A stretch of DNA of 64,000 nucleotides from Planctomycetota bacterium. Its GTDB lineage: Bacteria; Planctomycetota; Brocadiia; SM23-32; JAKLEA01. This document shows positions 53,173 to 63,004 of the stretch, in pieces; positions within the stretch are counted from its first letter, which is position 1; each line of letters starts with the position of its first letter. The notes below the pieces were generated by a model. The model was not told the DNA's origin. It ran no database searches and saw only the letters and a list, made by a program, of their open reading frames with translations. The translations under genes and the position numbers were made by a program. The stretch is taken from positions 186,001 to 250,000 of the forward strand of contig JAKLEA010000001.1 of NCBI GenBank assembly GCA_022711755.1, in the 5' to 3' direction.

Positions 53173-54552
53173 TCATACGGCATCCAGATGGTGCTTCTTA
53201 AGACGATATCTTAGCTTCGCTCTGGACAAGCCAAGCAACTTTGCGGCGCGGCTTTTATTCCCCTTTGTCGTTGCCATAGCCTGCTTGAGTAATGAATATT
53301 CAATTTCATCCAGTTTGATGCCTTGGGGCGGGATGGCAATATCCTGGACAACGATTGAAGGCGGCAGGCTGGAAGGCATTGCGCCATGAGGCCATGGGAG
53401 TTGAGCGCTTGTAATCGTATCGCCGTCGCAGAGGATTACTGCGCGTTCTATGACGTTCTGCAATTCTCTGGCATTCCCAGGCCACTTATGACCCGTAAGC
53501 TGTCGTTCGGCTTCCTGAGAAATTCCTGTCAAATGTCTGCCCATTTTTGTTGAAAAGACGCCTACAAAATGCCTCGCCAACGGAAGAATGTCATCCGGGC
53601 GTTCCCTCAGCGGCGGCAAACGTATCGGAAAGACATTGATGCGATAATAAAGGTCCTCGCGAAACTCCCCTTTCGCAACCATCTCCTCGATGTTCCTGTT
53701 TGTCGCGCTAATCAACCGCACGTCTATCGTAAGGCGTTTAGAACCGCCCACTCTCGTGAAAGTCATATCTTGCAGGAAACGCAGTAGTTTTGCCTGGAGC
53801 GTCTGACTCATTTCTCCGATCTCATCCAGGAAGACTGTCCCCCCTCGCGCCGCTTCCAACCGCCCGATTTGCATTCTGTCAGCCCCGGTGAATGAACCTT
53901 TCTCATGTCCGAACAGTTCGCTCTCCATAAGACTTTCCGGAAGCGCGGCGCAATTGATTGGAACAAATGGTTTTGAGGCTCGCTTGCTGTTGAAATGAAT
54001 GGCCCTGGCGACAAGTTCCTTGCCTGTGCCGCTCTCTCCCATCAGCAAGACAGTGGCATCTGTCGCAGCCACCTCCCCCGCCATGCGAATGGCTTCAAGG
54101 AAACTGGGGGCGCTGCCGACAATATTTCGAAAATCAAAATGTTGTTCTATGTGCTCTCTGAGAAGTTTATTCTCCCTTACAAGACCGCGCACCATCATCG
54201 CTTTAGAGAGAGCCATTTCAAGACGCTCGCGCGTGACGGGTTTCTCAACATAATCCATGGCGCCAGCGCGCATCGCCTGAACCGCCGAAGTGATTGATCC
54301 ATCCCCGGAAATCACCATGACCGCAAGGTCAGGATCATGCTTATGCGCGGCCTGGATTATCTGGAAACCATCAGCTCCGGGCATCCAGAGGTCAGTTATG
54401 ACCAGGTCGAAATAAGAAGAATTTATAAGTTCTATTGCCTCAGGTCCCGACGTGGTGGCTATTGCTTCCGCGCCGACGGCCTCAATCTGGCGCTTGAGCA
54501 GTTCGCAGGCTTCCGGTTCGTCTTCGACTATCAGAACTCGCTGGTTCTGCAT
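53173..54552 (-). CDS. Sigma54-dependent response regulator (NtrC/AtoC family)
   Basis: 459 residues. The receiver domain (1-120) has the acidic pocket VEDE, phospho-acceptor D54 in ITDLWMPG and K104 in VEKPV. The AAA+ domain has Walker A GESGTGKE (172-179), the sigma54-contact loop as GSFTGA (219-224) and [13 protein letters not shown] Fis-type helix-turn-helix ends the protein (about 415-455, [20 protein letters not shown]). It therefore activates sigma54 promoters when phosphorylated. No histidine kinase gene is adjacent; it follows a membrane FGE-fold protein by 12 bases. I found no clear sigma54 promoter in the window. Confidence 0.95.
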   Translation of the reverse strand: MQNQRVLIVEDEPEACELLKRQIEAVGAEAIATTSGPEAIELINSSYFDLVITDLWMPGADGFQIIQAAHKHDPDLAVMVISGDGSITSAVQAMRAGAMDYVEKPVTRERLEMALSKAMMVRGLVRENKLLREHIEQHFDFRNIVGSAPSFLEAIRMAGEVAATDATVLLMGESGTGKELVARAIHFNSKRASKPFVPINCAALPESLMESELFGHEKGSFTGADRMQIGRLEAARGGTVFLDEIGEMSQTLQAKLLRFLQDMTFTRVGGSKRLTIDVRLISATNRNIEEMVAKGEFREDLYYRINVFPIRLPPLRERPDDILPLARHFVGVFSTKMGRHLTGISQEAERQLTGHKWPGNARELQNVIERAVILCDGDTITSAQLPWPHGAMPSSLPPSIVVQDIAIPPQGIKLDEIEYSLLKQAMATTKGNKSRAAKLLGLSRAKLRYRLKKHHLDAV

Positions 54553-54564
54553 GCTTCCAGTACC

Positions 54565-55740
54565 TCAGGACTTGCGCCTTGCGCGCGCTTTCAATCTTAC
54601 GACACAGCGGAATCCAACGTCGTCGCGCTTGATTCCGGGTTCGGCTCCGTCTCTGGTCTGGCAGCGTATCGCTGACAGGCTGTCCGCCCATCCGCCGCCC
54701 CGGAGACAACGAAGCTGCCCGTCGGACGGCCCCACAGGATCAGTTGCGCAAATTCCGTTTCGGCCTTTCTGGATTCTCAGAGAATACGTGGATGGATTAT
54801 ACCAGTCCAGACACCATTCCTTTGCATTGCCAAGGCAATGATGAAGTCCGAATGGACTCATCCCCGACGGCATTGCCTTTGCATCCTTCAGGCCTGCCGT
54901 TTCATCATATCCGCCACCCATCACGACCCGCTTCGGATCTGCCGTTGATCCCCATGGATACGGCAGGCCCTGCATTCCTGCGGCGGCCTTCTCCCATTCT
55001 GCCTCGGTGGGAAGATCGGTCTCCCAGTCGGAATCCCATGGCAGGATTGCATTCAGCCATTGCGTGTATTCGTGAGCGTCGGCGTAACTTACGCATACAA
55101 CCGGCATGTCATCCCGGTTGAAGCGTTCAGACTGCCACGGCATGAAATCGTCCGAACGCTTGTTGTTGACAAAGGTGGTTCCCGCCGGTTCCGGGTATCC
55201 TTTCGCCTCACAGAAGGCCCTATACTGCCTGTTCGTAACCTCGTAACGGTCAATAAAAAATCGAGAAGTGTAGACTAGATGGCGGGGACCTTCGTCCCGG
55301 GCAGCCAACTGCGTCCCCATGGCAAAGGCGCCATCCCTCACCAGTACCATCTCAGCGCCGTCAGGTTCGCGCACCGTCCTCGCTCCGTAATAGTGGAGAT
55401 TCTCGGGAAGCAATCTTAGTCTCAGTTGAACTGATTCCGGGAGCAGCCATGGCTTATCCCGAATAATAATATAGGCAATGAGTATTCCAGCGATGAACAA
55501 CAGCAGGGCATTTATCGCAAAAAGAATCCGCCAATTCCCCTTTCTATTAATCTTCTTTGTTGCTCCCGTTAATTTTGCGTCTGAAAGGTTAGTACATGAG
55601 GCAATAAGGTCATCAGCGAGTGAAACCTGAGAATCAACGGAAGAAATTCCTGTGGTTTCATCCGCCTGTGTAAGGTTAATTATCTCTTCCTGATGAGGCC
55701 CGGCATCTGAATCATGGTCATGAACGCCTTCACCGCTCAT
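54565..55740 (-). CDS. Membrane-anchored FGE-sulfatase-fold protein
   Basis: 391 residues from ATG 55740, with GGAGGAG 5 bases upstream. A polar, acidic N-terminus of about 68 residues stays in the cytoplasm. One membrane segment (about 69-93, ILFAINALLLFIAGILIAYI) leads to an outside FGE/SUMF1-like domain (VLVRDGAFAMGTQL, RFFIDRYEVTNRQYRAFC, DLPTEAEWEKAAAG, CLGNAKEWC, CLRGGGW, VGFRCV). The layout of cytoplasmic tail, single helix and external ligand-type domain is that of a receptor. It overlaps the endonuclease III-like gene (ATGA) and precedes the response regulator, which suggests joint function. Confidence 0.85.
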   Translation of the reverse strand: MSGEGVHDHDSDAGPHQEEIINLTQADETTGISSVDSQVSLADDLIASCTNLSDAKLTGATKKINRKGNWRILFAINALLLFIAGILIAYIIIRDKPWLLPESVQLRLRLLPENLHYYGARTVREPDGAEMVLVRDGAFAMGTQLAARDEGPRHLVYTSRFFIDRYEVTNRQYRAFCEAKGYPEPAGTTFVNNKRSDDFMPWQSERFNRDDMPVVCVSYADAHEYTQWLNAILPWDSDWETDLPTEAEWEKAAAGMQGLPYPWGSTADPKRVVMGGGYDETAGLKDAKAMPSGMSPFGLHHCLGNAKEWCLDWYNPSTYSLRIQKGRNGICATDPVGPSDGQLRCLRGGGWADSLSAIRCQTRDGAEPGIKRDDVGFRCVVRLKARARRKS

Positions 55741-56420
55741 CCCCGCTCCTCCTGTAGTTTCACCGGTCCGGAAAGGAACTCCTTCAGTGGGCAATCATCG
55801 CATGCAGGCTCACGCTTTCGACAGAAGCGCTTTCCAACCGTGACTATCTGCGCGTGAAAATCCTTGAACAGGTCCACATCGGTCGGAAGGTTGCCCTCGA
55901 AGAAATCCTTGATTTCATAATACGTTGACTCCGGCGATATTATTTCATGACGCGCGAAAATCCGATGCGTGTAAGCGTCCACGACGAAAGTAGGTTTATT
56001 CAAAGCGTAGAGAACAATCGAGTCGGCAGTTTCAGGACCGATACCGTTGATGCTTAACAAACCCTCGCGAAGAGACTGAACGCCTTGTTCTGAAAGGCTC
56101 TCGATCTTTCCTCCCCCGTTTTCTCCAAGCCAATCCAGCAGGTGGAGAAGTTTGTTAGCCTTCTGATTGAAGTATCCCGCGGGCCTGATAGCTGCGCAAA
56201 GGGCATCACGGTCCAGATAGCGCATCCCCTCATATTCTAATGCGCCAAGAGCGCGGAGATTGGCGATTGCCTTCTCGACATTTGACCAGCTCGTATTCTG
56301 AGTCAAGACAGCCCCGACGGCGACTTCAAAGGGAGTATCGCCAGGCCACCAGCGCTGATGTCCGAAGCGTGATAACATTGCTTCGTACATCAATTTCAGG
56401 ATTTCAGAATTTTTTGCCAC
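55737..56420 (-). CDS. Endonuclease III-like base-excision glycosylase with incomplete Fe-S motif
   Basis: 227 residues from GTG 56420, which has AGGAG 6 bases upstream; ATG 56465 has none. The helix-hairpin-helix is LSINGIGPETADSIVLY and the catalytic-region aspartate lies in FVVDAYTHRIFARH. RFGHQRWWPGDTPFE at the N-terminus is typical of the MpgII/MIG-like branch. The C-terminal cluster motif reads C-x6-C-x2-C (FCRKREPACDDC), but the fourth cysteine expected five residues later is replaced by Leu. Cluster binding may be lost or altered. Likely role: removal of damaged or alkylated bases. Confidence 0.85.
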   Translation of the reverse strand: MAKNSEILKLMYEAMLSRFGHQRWWPGDTPFEVAVGAVLTQNTSWSNVEKAIANLRALGALEYEGMRYLDRDALCAAIRPAGYFNQKANKLLHLLDWLGENGGGKIESLSEQGVQSLREGLLSINGIGPETADSIVLYALNKPTFVVDAYTHRIFARHEIISPESTYYEIKDFFEGNLPTDVDLFKDFHAQIVTVGKRFCRKREPACDDCPLKEFLSGPVKLQEERG

Positions 56421-56526
56421 ACGTGACTCCTGTAAATCGGGAGATGAAACAGCTATTCTCCCCATGCTGAAAATAAACTACGCTCACAAATGAACAAGGT
56501 CAAGCTTGGGGGCCAGGATTTTGCGC

Positions 56527-58845
56527 TCAACGCGCCCTTGCAAAAAACATTATTGAATCATCCCCCCGTTCAGTTTTCCACGACAGATCACCGATGTCAG
56601 TCAACAGTCGCAAACGCACAGGCAGGTCTCCAGTTCCTTTCAGCCGTATCGGCAGCGTAACAATAATATTGAAAACCTCGTTCTTTCTCCACATGTGCAT
56701 GGGAGGGTTTGGAATTATTCGCGCAGATGCTCCGCCACCCGGTCCTTCAACCGATACGGAAAGAGCCACAGCAACCTTTGCCGGTTCAATACACCTGAAG
56801 TTGAACATGATGCTGGAGATTCCATCATGCCCGATATTGACCGGTGAAATTCCATTAAGTTTCACCTGCCCTGTCCCGGATTCGCCAAATTCCATTGCAA
56901 ATTCAGACCAGTCTTTGGGAACGATTTCAGAAGCATGAATACAATTCAAATTGCCCTGCTCTGCATTATCCCATACCCGTCTGACGCTCAAGATAGCATC
57001 TTCCATGCCAAGCGTTCTGAAGGCTAGTGATGCGCCAAACAACTCCAGTGCAGGATCTATCCTGCTGATGGTCTTGGAGACTGGAAGCCTGTCGAGTAAT
57101 TCCCTTGCAGTTGAAGCGGCAAGTTCTTGCCTGCCCTGCGAAGCGTAGCAACTGATGAGCCATATTCGCGGTTGAATACAGAAGAAATTGTCAGTATCCG
57201 CCGAGATTAATGCTTTCCATAGTGCCAATTCCTCTTCGACTTCAAGATTTCGCGTTCTTCTGAGCAGGAAAAGCGTGCTTTCATTACCATAGGGGTATCG
57301 CGCAGCCTCCTCAAAATTACGCAGAAACACACGTTCTTCGGGCTTTTTATTGAAATCGTTGACAATAAGATCGCAGGCATATTCAACGCCGGGATTCAGA
57401 TGTGTATAATTTTTGTCCTTCAGAAGGATGAAATCCATCCTCGGAAAGGTGAGCGGGAAGCCAGTGTTTCTGGGAACATCAGCGTGGTGGATTTCCGGCT
57501 TGAAACCTTCAGGCGTTCGACCAGTCTCAGCCAACCATAGAAGCTGAGTCCAATTAAGATCAATGGATGAACTGGCCGTGAATATCATTGGATTTGACTT
57601 CCATTCATTCATCTTCTTCAAAGCGCTTACCAGCGATTCGGTCGGGTGTCTGGATGGCGGGAATGACAGCCAGCCCACCCCCGACATCTTCGCCGGCAGC
57701 GATCCTAGAAACGATATTCCGGTAAGGCCCCAAATAAGCTGAGCCAATCCCGCCACCAACATCCAGCCAAATGCAACTTTGCGGAATCTGCATTGAAATC
57801 CATTCGAGAAGAGCCACCCAATGAGAACGAAAAGCGGAACAAACATCGGAAAGGTATTCCGCTCCTCCTGTCCGGAAAGCAGGAATTCAGTTCCGATGTA
57901 GAAAAGACCCGCCCACGATATCAGGGGCCAGAAGCGCGCGCTCTCTTTAAATGCGAAAATGAAGGCAAAAAACGCGGGGATGGCAAGCGGCGGACCTAAT
58001 CCGCTCAGCGGTAGACTCTTTGCATAAAACAGATTGGAAATATGGAAGAGATATAGTGTAGTAGCATTCGAAGGGTCATAAAACTGGCTGAAGTACCGAA
58101 CCGGACAGAACAGCAGGACCAGTCCGACAGACGCGAGAATTGTGATCGCCAGTCCGGTCATGATTCCAAGCAGTCCCGGTTTCTTTTTCTTATCAGCATG
58201 TCTATTTAAATATAATGTCAACAGATCAACAGCACATATGAAACACCACATTAATACAACCAATATAAAACGTCTTCTGCACAGCATGCCCCACCCAAGC
58301 ATCAATCCCTGCCCTGCGCAATACGTTTTTTTTGAACAATGCTCTGACTTGACCCAAAACCAGATTATCCATGGTGTTATGGCATAACCGGCAATGTCCG
58401 CCATGCCTCGCAGGGCATCGAACCAGAACAACGGAGTTAGAAGGCAACAAACTGCAGAAATGATGCCCGACTGCCTGTTACCGCCGGTGAACTCAAGTGT
58501 AAGGAGATAGACCCCGACAACAGCGAGTGGGCCATAAAAGCAGCAGAATGCCAGCCGTGTAATTTCCCAGCGAACCCCGCCGATGAGATAAAATGGGATC
58601 ATTGGTATGGCATATCCAGGCGGCTGGGCTGATTTGAATAACTCTCTTGCCGCTTCCCAGTCGGGATTCCTGTCGAGAACGGCTTTTGCGAAACGTTCCG
58701 CTTGAAGTCCATAATGAACCGTGTCCCAGTATGGCAACGATCTGTCCCGACTTATGTATAGAGAGCTGATGATGAAGCAGGCTGCGAATGAGATGCAAGC
58801 CAGCGCCACTATCGTCCTGTTATGACTCAGCGAGGATAGTTTCAT
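56527..58845 (-). CDS. Polytopic membrane protein, GT-C glycosyltransferase-like
   Basis: 772 residues. About ten membrane segments fill the first 400 residues. A large soluble part follows, first alpha/beta, then helical with TPR-like spacing (about 560-630), then a beta domain. The first outside loop has LPYWDTVHYGLQAERF, similar in place and kind to the acidic catalytic loop of GT-C enzymes of the PMT/ArnT type. That suggests transfer from a polyprenyl-phosphate sugar. No named family is certain. It precedes the endonuclease gene by 106 bases and follows the YfhO-like gene after a 162-base gap. Confidence 0.6.
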   Translation of the reverse strand: MKLSSLSHNRTIVALACISFAACFIISSLYISRDRSLPYWDTVHYGLQAERFAKAVLDRNPDWEAARELFKSAQPPGYAIPMIPFYLIGGVRWEITRLAFCCFYGPLAVVGVYLLTLEFTGGNRQSGIISAVCCLLTPLFWFDALRGMADIAGYAITPWIIWFWVKSEHCSKKTYCAGQGLMLGWGMLCRRRFILVVLMWCFICAVDLLTLYLNRHADKKKKPGLLGIMTGLAITILASVGLVLLFCPVRYFSQFYDPSNATTLYLFHISNLFYAKSLPLSGLGPPLAIPAFFAFIFAFKESARFWPLISWAGLFYIGTEFLLSGQEERNTFPMFVPLFVLIGWLFSNGFQCRFRKVAFGWMLVAGLAQLIWGLTGISFLGSLPAKMSGVGWLSFPPSRHPTESLVSALKKMNEWKSNPMIFTASSSIDLNWTQLLWLAETGRTPEGFKPEIHHADVPRNTGFPLTFPRMDFILLKDKNYTHLNPGVEYACDLIVNDFNKKPEERVFLRNFEEAARYPYGNESTLFLLRRTRNLEVEEELALWKALISADTDNFFCIQPRIWLISCYASQGRQELAASTARELLDRLPVSKTISRIDPALELFGASLAFRTLGMEDAILSVRRVWDNAEQGNLNCIHASEIVPKDWSEFAMEFGESGTGQVKLNGISPVNIGHDGISSIMFNFRCIEPAKVAVALSVSVEGPGGGASARIIPNPPMHMWRKNEVFNIIVTLPIRLKGTGDLPVRLRLLTDIGDLSWKTERGDDSIMFFARAR

Positions 58846-59007
58846 TCATTTGTGTTCGGTCAAGAGTTTTCGGAAGCAAACTTATTAATCCACACTGTAA
58901 TTCCCCAGCTTGGAACAATGCAAGTGCGTTGCTTTGGTGTTGAAATGGCTGGTGCGTATAATAATTGCGTGTCGTGTCGGTAGGAACCTTAACCGCGCTT
59001 CTACAGT

Positions 59008-61377
59008 TCAATGGCTTTGACTTTTCACAGAACAGCGATGTCGAGCCAAGACAGCAATCAGAATGATAATCATCAACGCCCAGGCCACACTGCTAATTAT
59101 TAAACCAGTCCTGATACTGCGGGATGAAAAATTGAATTCAACCACACTTTCGCCGGCCGGTATTCTGACAACCTGAAGAGCGTAATCAGCCCGATAAACT
59201 TCCGTTGCTGTGCCGTTTATTCTGGCAGTCCACCCAGGATAGAATGCCTCGTTTAGAACCAGATATGCCTTCCCCGGGGTGGAACATTCAATCCTTATCA
59301 ATTCAGGTTTGTAATAAGAGATTTTTGCCCGCGCCTTGTCCCAGTCTGGCATCGTTTCCTTATCATCTTCGATGATTGCCGGAGCGGATTCGATGACTAC
59401 CGTATTTCTGCAATCGAATCCTGGTTCACGCATTAGCGCGAGGGCTTCCTCAGAATGCTTTGCAAACCGGGCAACTGGAATAACTTCTACCCGCCCCAGT
59501 GCGTCATCTATCATGAAATGCCGCAAAGTTACCACCCCGTTGCCATTATCCTGATATCCAATCGCCGATTTCACCGCGAGAATGGCCAGTGGCGACATGT
59601 TTTTGGAGAAATAAATCGCGCTCGCCAGGCTGACTGGATCGTTGCCGGGTTTTGTCTTGAACAAATCATGGACCAGTGTCCAGGGTCGTCCCAACGGGTG
59701 GAGTCCGCCGCCTGCAAGATTGAACAGTCCGTTTCTCCAACAGGCGCTTTCCGGAATCAATTCTGGCGGGATTAGAACACGTCCGTATTCCAACCCCTTT
59801 GCAGCCTCGACCAACTCAGGCGGCAACCTATCCGCCGGCAACCTTCGAACAGCCACAAGTCCCCATCGGAATGCGATTAACTCGATGACTGTAATAATCA
59901 GGCATAACGCGATAAGCCCATGCCTTCGTTTCTCTGATTCCATGTCGCCTGCGGCGATAAAAACCAGAATACATGTCGTTGCTCCAGAGATAAACGCGGC
60001 GATTGCGCGCGAACCGGCAAAGCTGGAAAGTCTGATTGCGGAGTCGGTTCCAAGAGCATCAGGATGCCATGATGCAATACCTTCTGACGATTCGGTAAGC
60101 AAGTAAGCCAGGATTACGCCACAGGCTCCGGCTATGGCAGCCATGCGGAATCGCCATGTTTCTCTTTGATTCCTACGATCAGATTCAAGCAATAACGTCA
60201 ATCCCACCCCTGATATTGAAGGCAGCGCAATGACGGCAAGTGAAAGCGCCCTGGCGTGAATTCTGAACAGAGAAAAACCGGGGATTAGTCCGCACAATAT
60301 CCTGAATATCGGCGTCCTGCCGCCCAATGCAACAAGCAGTCCCAATGCGCCGACGCAGGCAAGCGGGACGGTTTTTCTCGGTTTGAGCAACAATCCGCCC
60401 ATTGCCAGCACGAGTGTTCCAGTTCCCATTGCAAAATCGAATTCCCAGAACAACCTTTCAATCCCCTCACGGGCGCCGGGTTCACTGGAGTTGAGCGGAT
60501 GCAATCCGGGCTGGAAAAACACGCTGAACATTCGCGGAGACCATGAGAACATGTCCGCCCAGTCCGAATCAGCAACGCGATTTCCATACCGGCTTAATTC
60601 CAATTCCGGTAGCAACTGGCATGACGACAGAATCGCGGCAATGGCAAGGGTTCCTCCAGGAACTGCCATTCCATATAGAAATCCCTTCATGCGCCATGCC
60701 TTTCCATCGGCAACTGCAAAAACAACTCCATAAAGCATAAGAGCCATTGAGATATAAAGGATGTATTGTGGTTGCGAAGCCATCATCGCCAGAGCCATGA
60801 TTGCCCCGCCTGCGGCGAGGCTAATCATCCGCTGTCCAGATTCATGAAGTATTTTATCTATCAAAAGGAATGCCCATGGAGCAGTCGCGACAGGGACAAT
60901 ATGACTTACGTGACCACCCGCGACGTGGCAGGCAAAGAATCCCGACAGCGCGAATGTAACACCCGCAAACGCGCCTCCAATGCGATTGCCGCCCAATCTG
61001 CGACAGAATAGGAAACTTCCTGATGCCCCAATCAGAATATGCGTAAGAACAAACAGGCGCATCCATAGTTCGGTGGGAATCAAAATGAAGAAGAGCGACA
61101 GGGGGTGAAAAGTAGCCGCTTCAGGATTTGCGGCCAGAGGTGTTCCACAGAAGCTGTATGGATACCATTGGCGAATTACTCCTTCGCGCAAGGCTTCCCG
61201 GGCGGCGCTCATGCTGACGTAGAAAACCTCCCCATCACCGGCATGTCCGGCCGGACCGCCTTGTGTGAGCACATAATCTTCTCCGCGCGTCCATAGAGGA
61301 TGATAAAAAAAAAGGACAAGCAATACTACCGCCATGAAAGGAGCTGAGTTGCGGCAACGTGTCGCCATTCCGGACAT
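59008..61377 (-). CDS. YfhO-family polytopic membrane protein
   Basis: 789 residues with about a dozen membrane segments. The family C-terminal block is clear: LVLNEAFYPGWTARINGT, then VVRIPAGESVVEFNF before the final membrane helix. The N-terminal loop WYPYSFCGTPLAANPEAATF matches the GT-C-like first loop of YfhO proteins. YfhO in Firmicutes takes part in glycosylation of lipoteichoic acid, so sugar transfer outside the membrane is the likely activity; the substrate here is unknown. ATG 61377 has only a weak ribosome-binding site. Confidence 0.82.
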   Translation of the reverse strand: MSGMATRCRNSAPFMAVVLLVLFFYHPLWTRGEDYVLTQGGPAGHAGDGEVFYVSMSAAREALREGVIRQWYPYSFCGTPLAANPEAATFHPLSLFFILIPTELWMRLFVLTHILIGASGSFLFCRRLGGNRIGGAFAGVTFALSGFFACHVAGGHVSHIVPVATAPWAFLLIDKILHESGQRMISLAAGGAIMALAMMASQPQYILYISMALMLYGVVFAVADGKAWRMKGFLYGMAVPGGTLAIAAILSSCQLLPELELSRYGNRVADSDWADMFSWSPRMFSVFFQPGLHPLNSSEPGAREGIERLFWEFDFAMGTGTLVLAMGGLLLKPRKTVPLACVGALGLLVALGGRTPIFRILCGLIPGFSLFRIHARALSLAVIALPSISGVGLTLLLESDRRNQRETWRFRMAAIAGACGVILAYLLTESSEGIASWHPDALGTDSAIRLSSFAGSRAIAAFISGATTCILVFIAAGDMESEKRRHGLIALCLIITVIELIAFRWGLVAVRRLPADRLPPELVEAAKGLEYGRVLIPPELIPESACWRNGLFNLAGGGLHPLGRPWTLVHDLFKTKPGNDPVSLASAIYFSKNMSPLAILAVKSAIGYQDNGNGVVTLRHFMIDDALGRVEVIPVARFAKHSEEALALMREPGFDCRNTVVIESAPAIIEDDKETMPDWDKARAKISYYKPELIRIECSTPGKAYLVLNEAFYPGWTARINGTATEVYRADYALQVVRIPAGESVVEFNFSSRSIRTGLIISSVAWALMIIILIAVLARHRCSVKSQSH

Positions 61378-61429
61378 TTCTTATGCCAATCTCAAGTTGT
61401 TTCCAACATCAACAATCCCCAATCCATTA

Positions 61430-62953
61430 TTATGGCTCCGGTTGTCTGCCGCCGCTATTCAGAGAAACTGTTTTTCCCATATCGGCATATGAAGCCGTAA
61501 GATAGGCCGCTAGGATTGGAATCTCAGCATCCGAGAAGAAAAACGAATTGAACCGCTTTGCAATCCCTGTCCCCGGATAATATTCATTGATGATGCAGAC
61601 TGCGTTGGCGAGAAAAGGCGAGGCCACATAATCAGCCACCGATCCCCTCCCCTTCACTCCCTCCCGGCAGATTGGCGTTGGATTATACAGCCCTACGATG
61701 GTCGTCGTCATTGAAACGCAGATTGTGATCACACTGGCAATTCCGAGGACTTTCTTTGATCTGAACATGCGCGACACTGTGCTCCGCCGTGGAGTGTCAT
61801 TCGGTAAACCCATCAGGCCTGCATCGCGCAAATGAATGTCAAGAACTCTTGCCGACATCAATGCCAGAAACGGAACGCATGCGAATAGAAAGCGGAATCC
61901 ATACCACCATCCGCCCATGTCGGCAGTGAAGAAACAGAAGTACACTGCCGATACGCCGCAGCCTGCCCAGATCGTCAGGATCACCCGATCCCGCCTGAGC
62001 GCCGGATAAAATGGCGCAACCATGCCGAAAATCAGGGCGGGCGAATACAGGAATAATCCCCTGCGTCCGAACAGGCAATGAAAGGCATAAAGCAGGGGCG
62101 CATCCGGGCGCGATGTCGCCGCAGGCCCTGTTCCGCCGTGGAATGAACCGGGATAATCGTATGCAGACGGCGTCAGATAGAAGGGCAGCCATTGGCCTAT
62201 CAGCGCGCGATTGAGAATCAAACCGGCGACTATCATCAGACTGAATCCGCATGCAATAATTGCCATTGTCCCCAATGCGGGGACGATGCCCCTGGCGCGA
62301 ACATATGCAAGCCCGGCCACGCTTCCCATGAGAATCGTCGTAACCGGATCAAGCCAGACTGAAAAACCAATCAATCCGCCGCCCAGGGCCAAACCCCACT
62401 TTCCATTCATCGCCTGATGTCGAAGGACGGCATATGCCGAGAAGAGCGTTGATGCGGCGACAGTATGGGGATTTACCACTATTGCGCTGAAAACAACCGG
62501 GCTGAAGGCAAGAGCGGCCATTCCGAATAGTCTGGCGCGGGGATTAGGAACTTCCTTGTCTATGACCCAGCAGAAAATACCGGCAAGCGCCGCGCTTGCA
62601 ACTCCGATGGTCAGCCGTGTTATCCAACCTGTGCAAACCGATTCATTTTTCGCAAAACTAAGTCCAAGTCCCCGGTGAAGGACGGCATATACGCCCGTAA
62701 GACATATGCTCAAGGGCATAGGCTTGTCACTATAGAAATGTCCGTTGAACTTCGCCTTGTCAACTGTCCATACATAGCGGGATTCATCAATCACGCACGT
62801 TCCACGTTCAACAAGGCATTCGGCTGTAGCCAGCCTCGAAGCAGGCCCGCCGCCCCGCGATACCCACGTCGCCGTGCATGCCGCTATCACGAACCAGAAC
62901 ACAAATGTAATCGGTATCGGCCTGCATAGCCTTGCGACTGTTGCGCCTGGCAT
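61430..62953 (-). CDS. Polytopic membrane protein, GT-C-like
   Basis: 507 residues from ATG 62953, with GGGAGG 9 bases upstream; GTG 63004 is in frame but overlaps the previous stop. About eleven membrane segments span most of its length. The first outside loop includes FNGHFYSDKPMPLS, the loop pattern seen in some ArnT/PMT-like and related membrane proteins. GRRGLFLYSPALIFG and GGWWYGFRFLFACVPFLAL recur in uncharacterised GT-C-like proteins of PVC and candidate phyla. Function unknown. The coding strand contains four close G-runs (61644-61665) at KGRG near residue 430. Confidence 0.65.
   Translation of the reverse strand: MPGATVARLCRPIPITFVFWFVIAACTATWVSRGGGPASRLATAECLVERGTCVIDESRYVWTVDKAKFNGHFYSDKPMPLSICLTGVYAVLHRGLGLSFAKNESVCTGWITRLTIGVASAALAGIFCWVIDKEVPNPRARLFGMAALAFSPVVFSAIVVNPHTVAASTLFSAYAVLRHQAMNGKWGLALGGGLIGFSVWLDPVTTILMGSVAGLAYVRARGIVPALGTMAIIACGFSLMIVAGLILNRALIGQWLPFYLTPSAYDYPGSFHGGTGPAATSRPDAPLLYAFHCLFGRRGLFLYSPALIFGMVAPFYPALRRDRVILTIWAGCGVSAVYFCFFTADMGGWWYGFRFLFACVPFLALMSARVLDIHLRDAGLMGLPNDTPRRSTVSRMFRSKKVLGIASVITICVSMTTTIVGLYNPTPICREGVKGRGSVADYVASPFLANAVCIINEYYPGTGIAKRFNSFFFSDAEIPILAAYLTASYADMGKTVSLNSGGRQPEP
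61644..61665 (-). other. Potential G-quadruplex in the membrane protein coding strand
   Basis: On the minus strand runs of three, three, four and four G's are separated by loops of 1, 6 and 1 bases. It is the second four-run G-tract in the window and again lies on the coding strand. Confidence 0.5.
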
Positions 62954-63004
62954 TCGGTCAGACCTCCCTGCCGATACTTGACCGGTTGTGGTAGTGTTCA
63001 ACAC

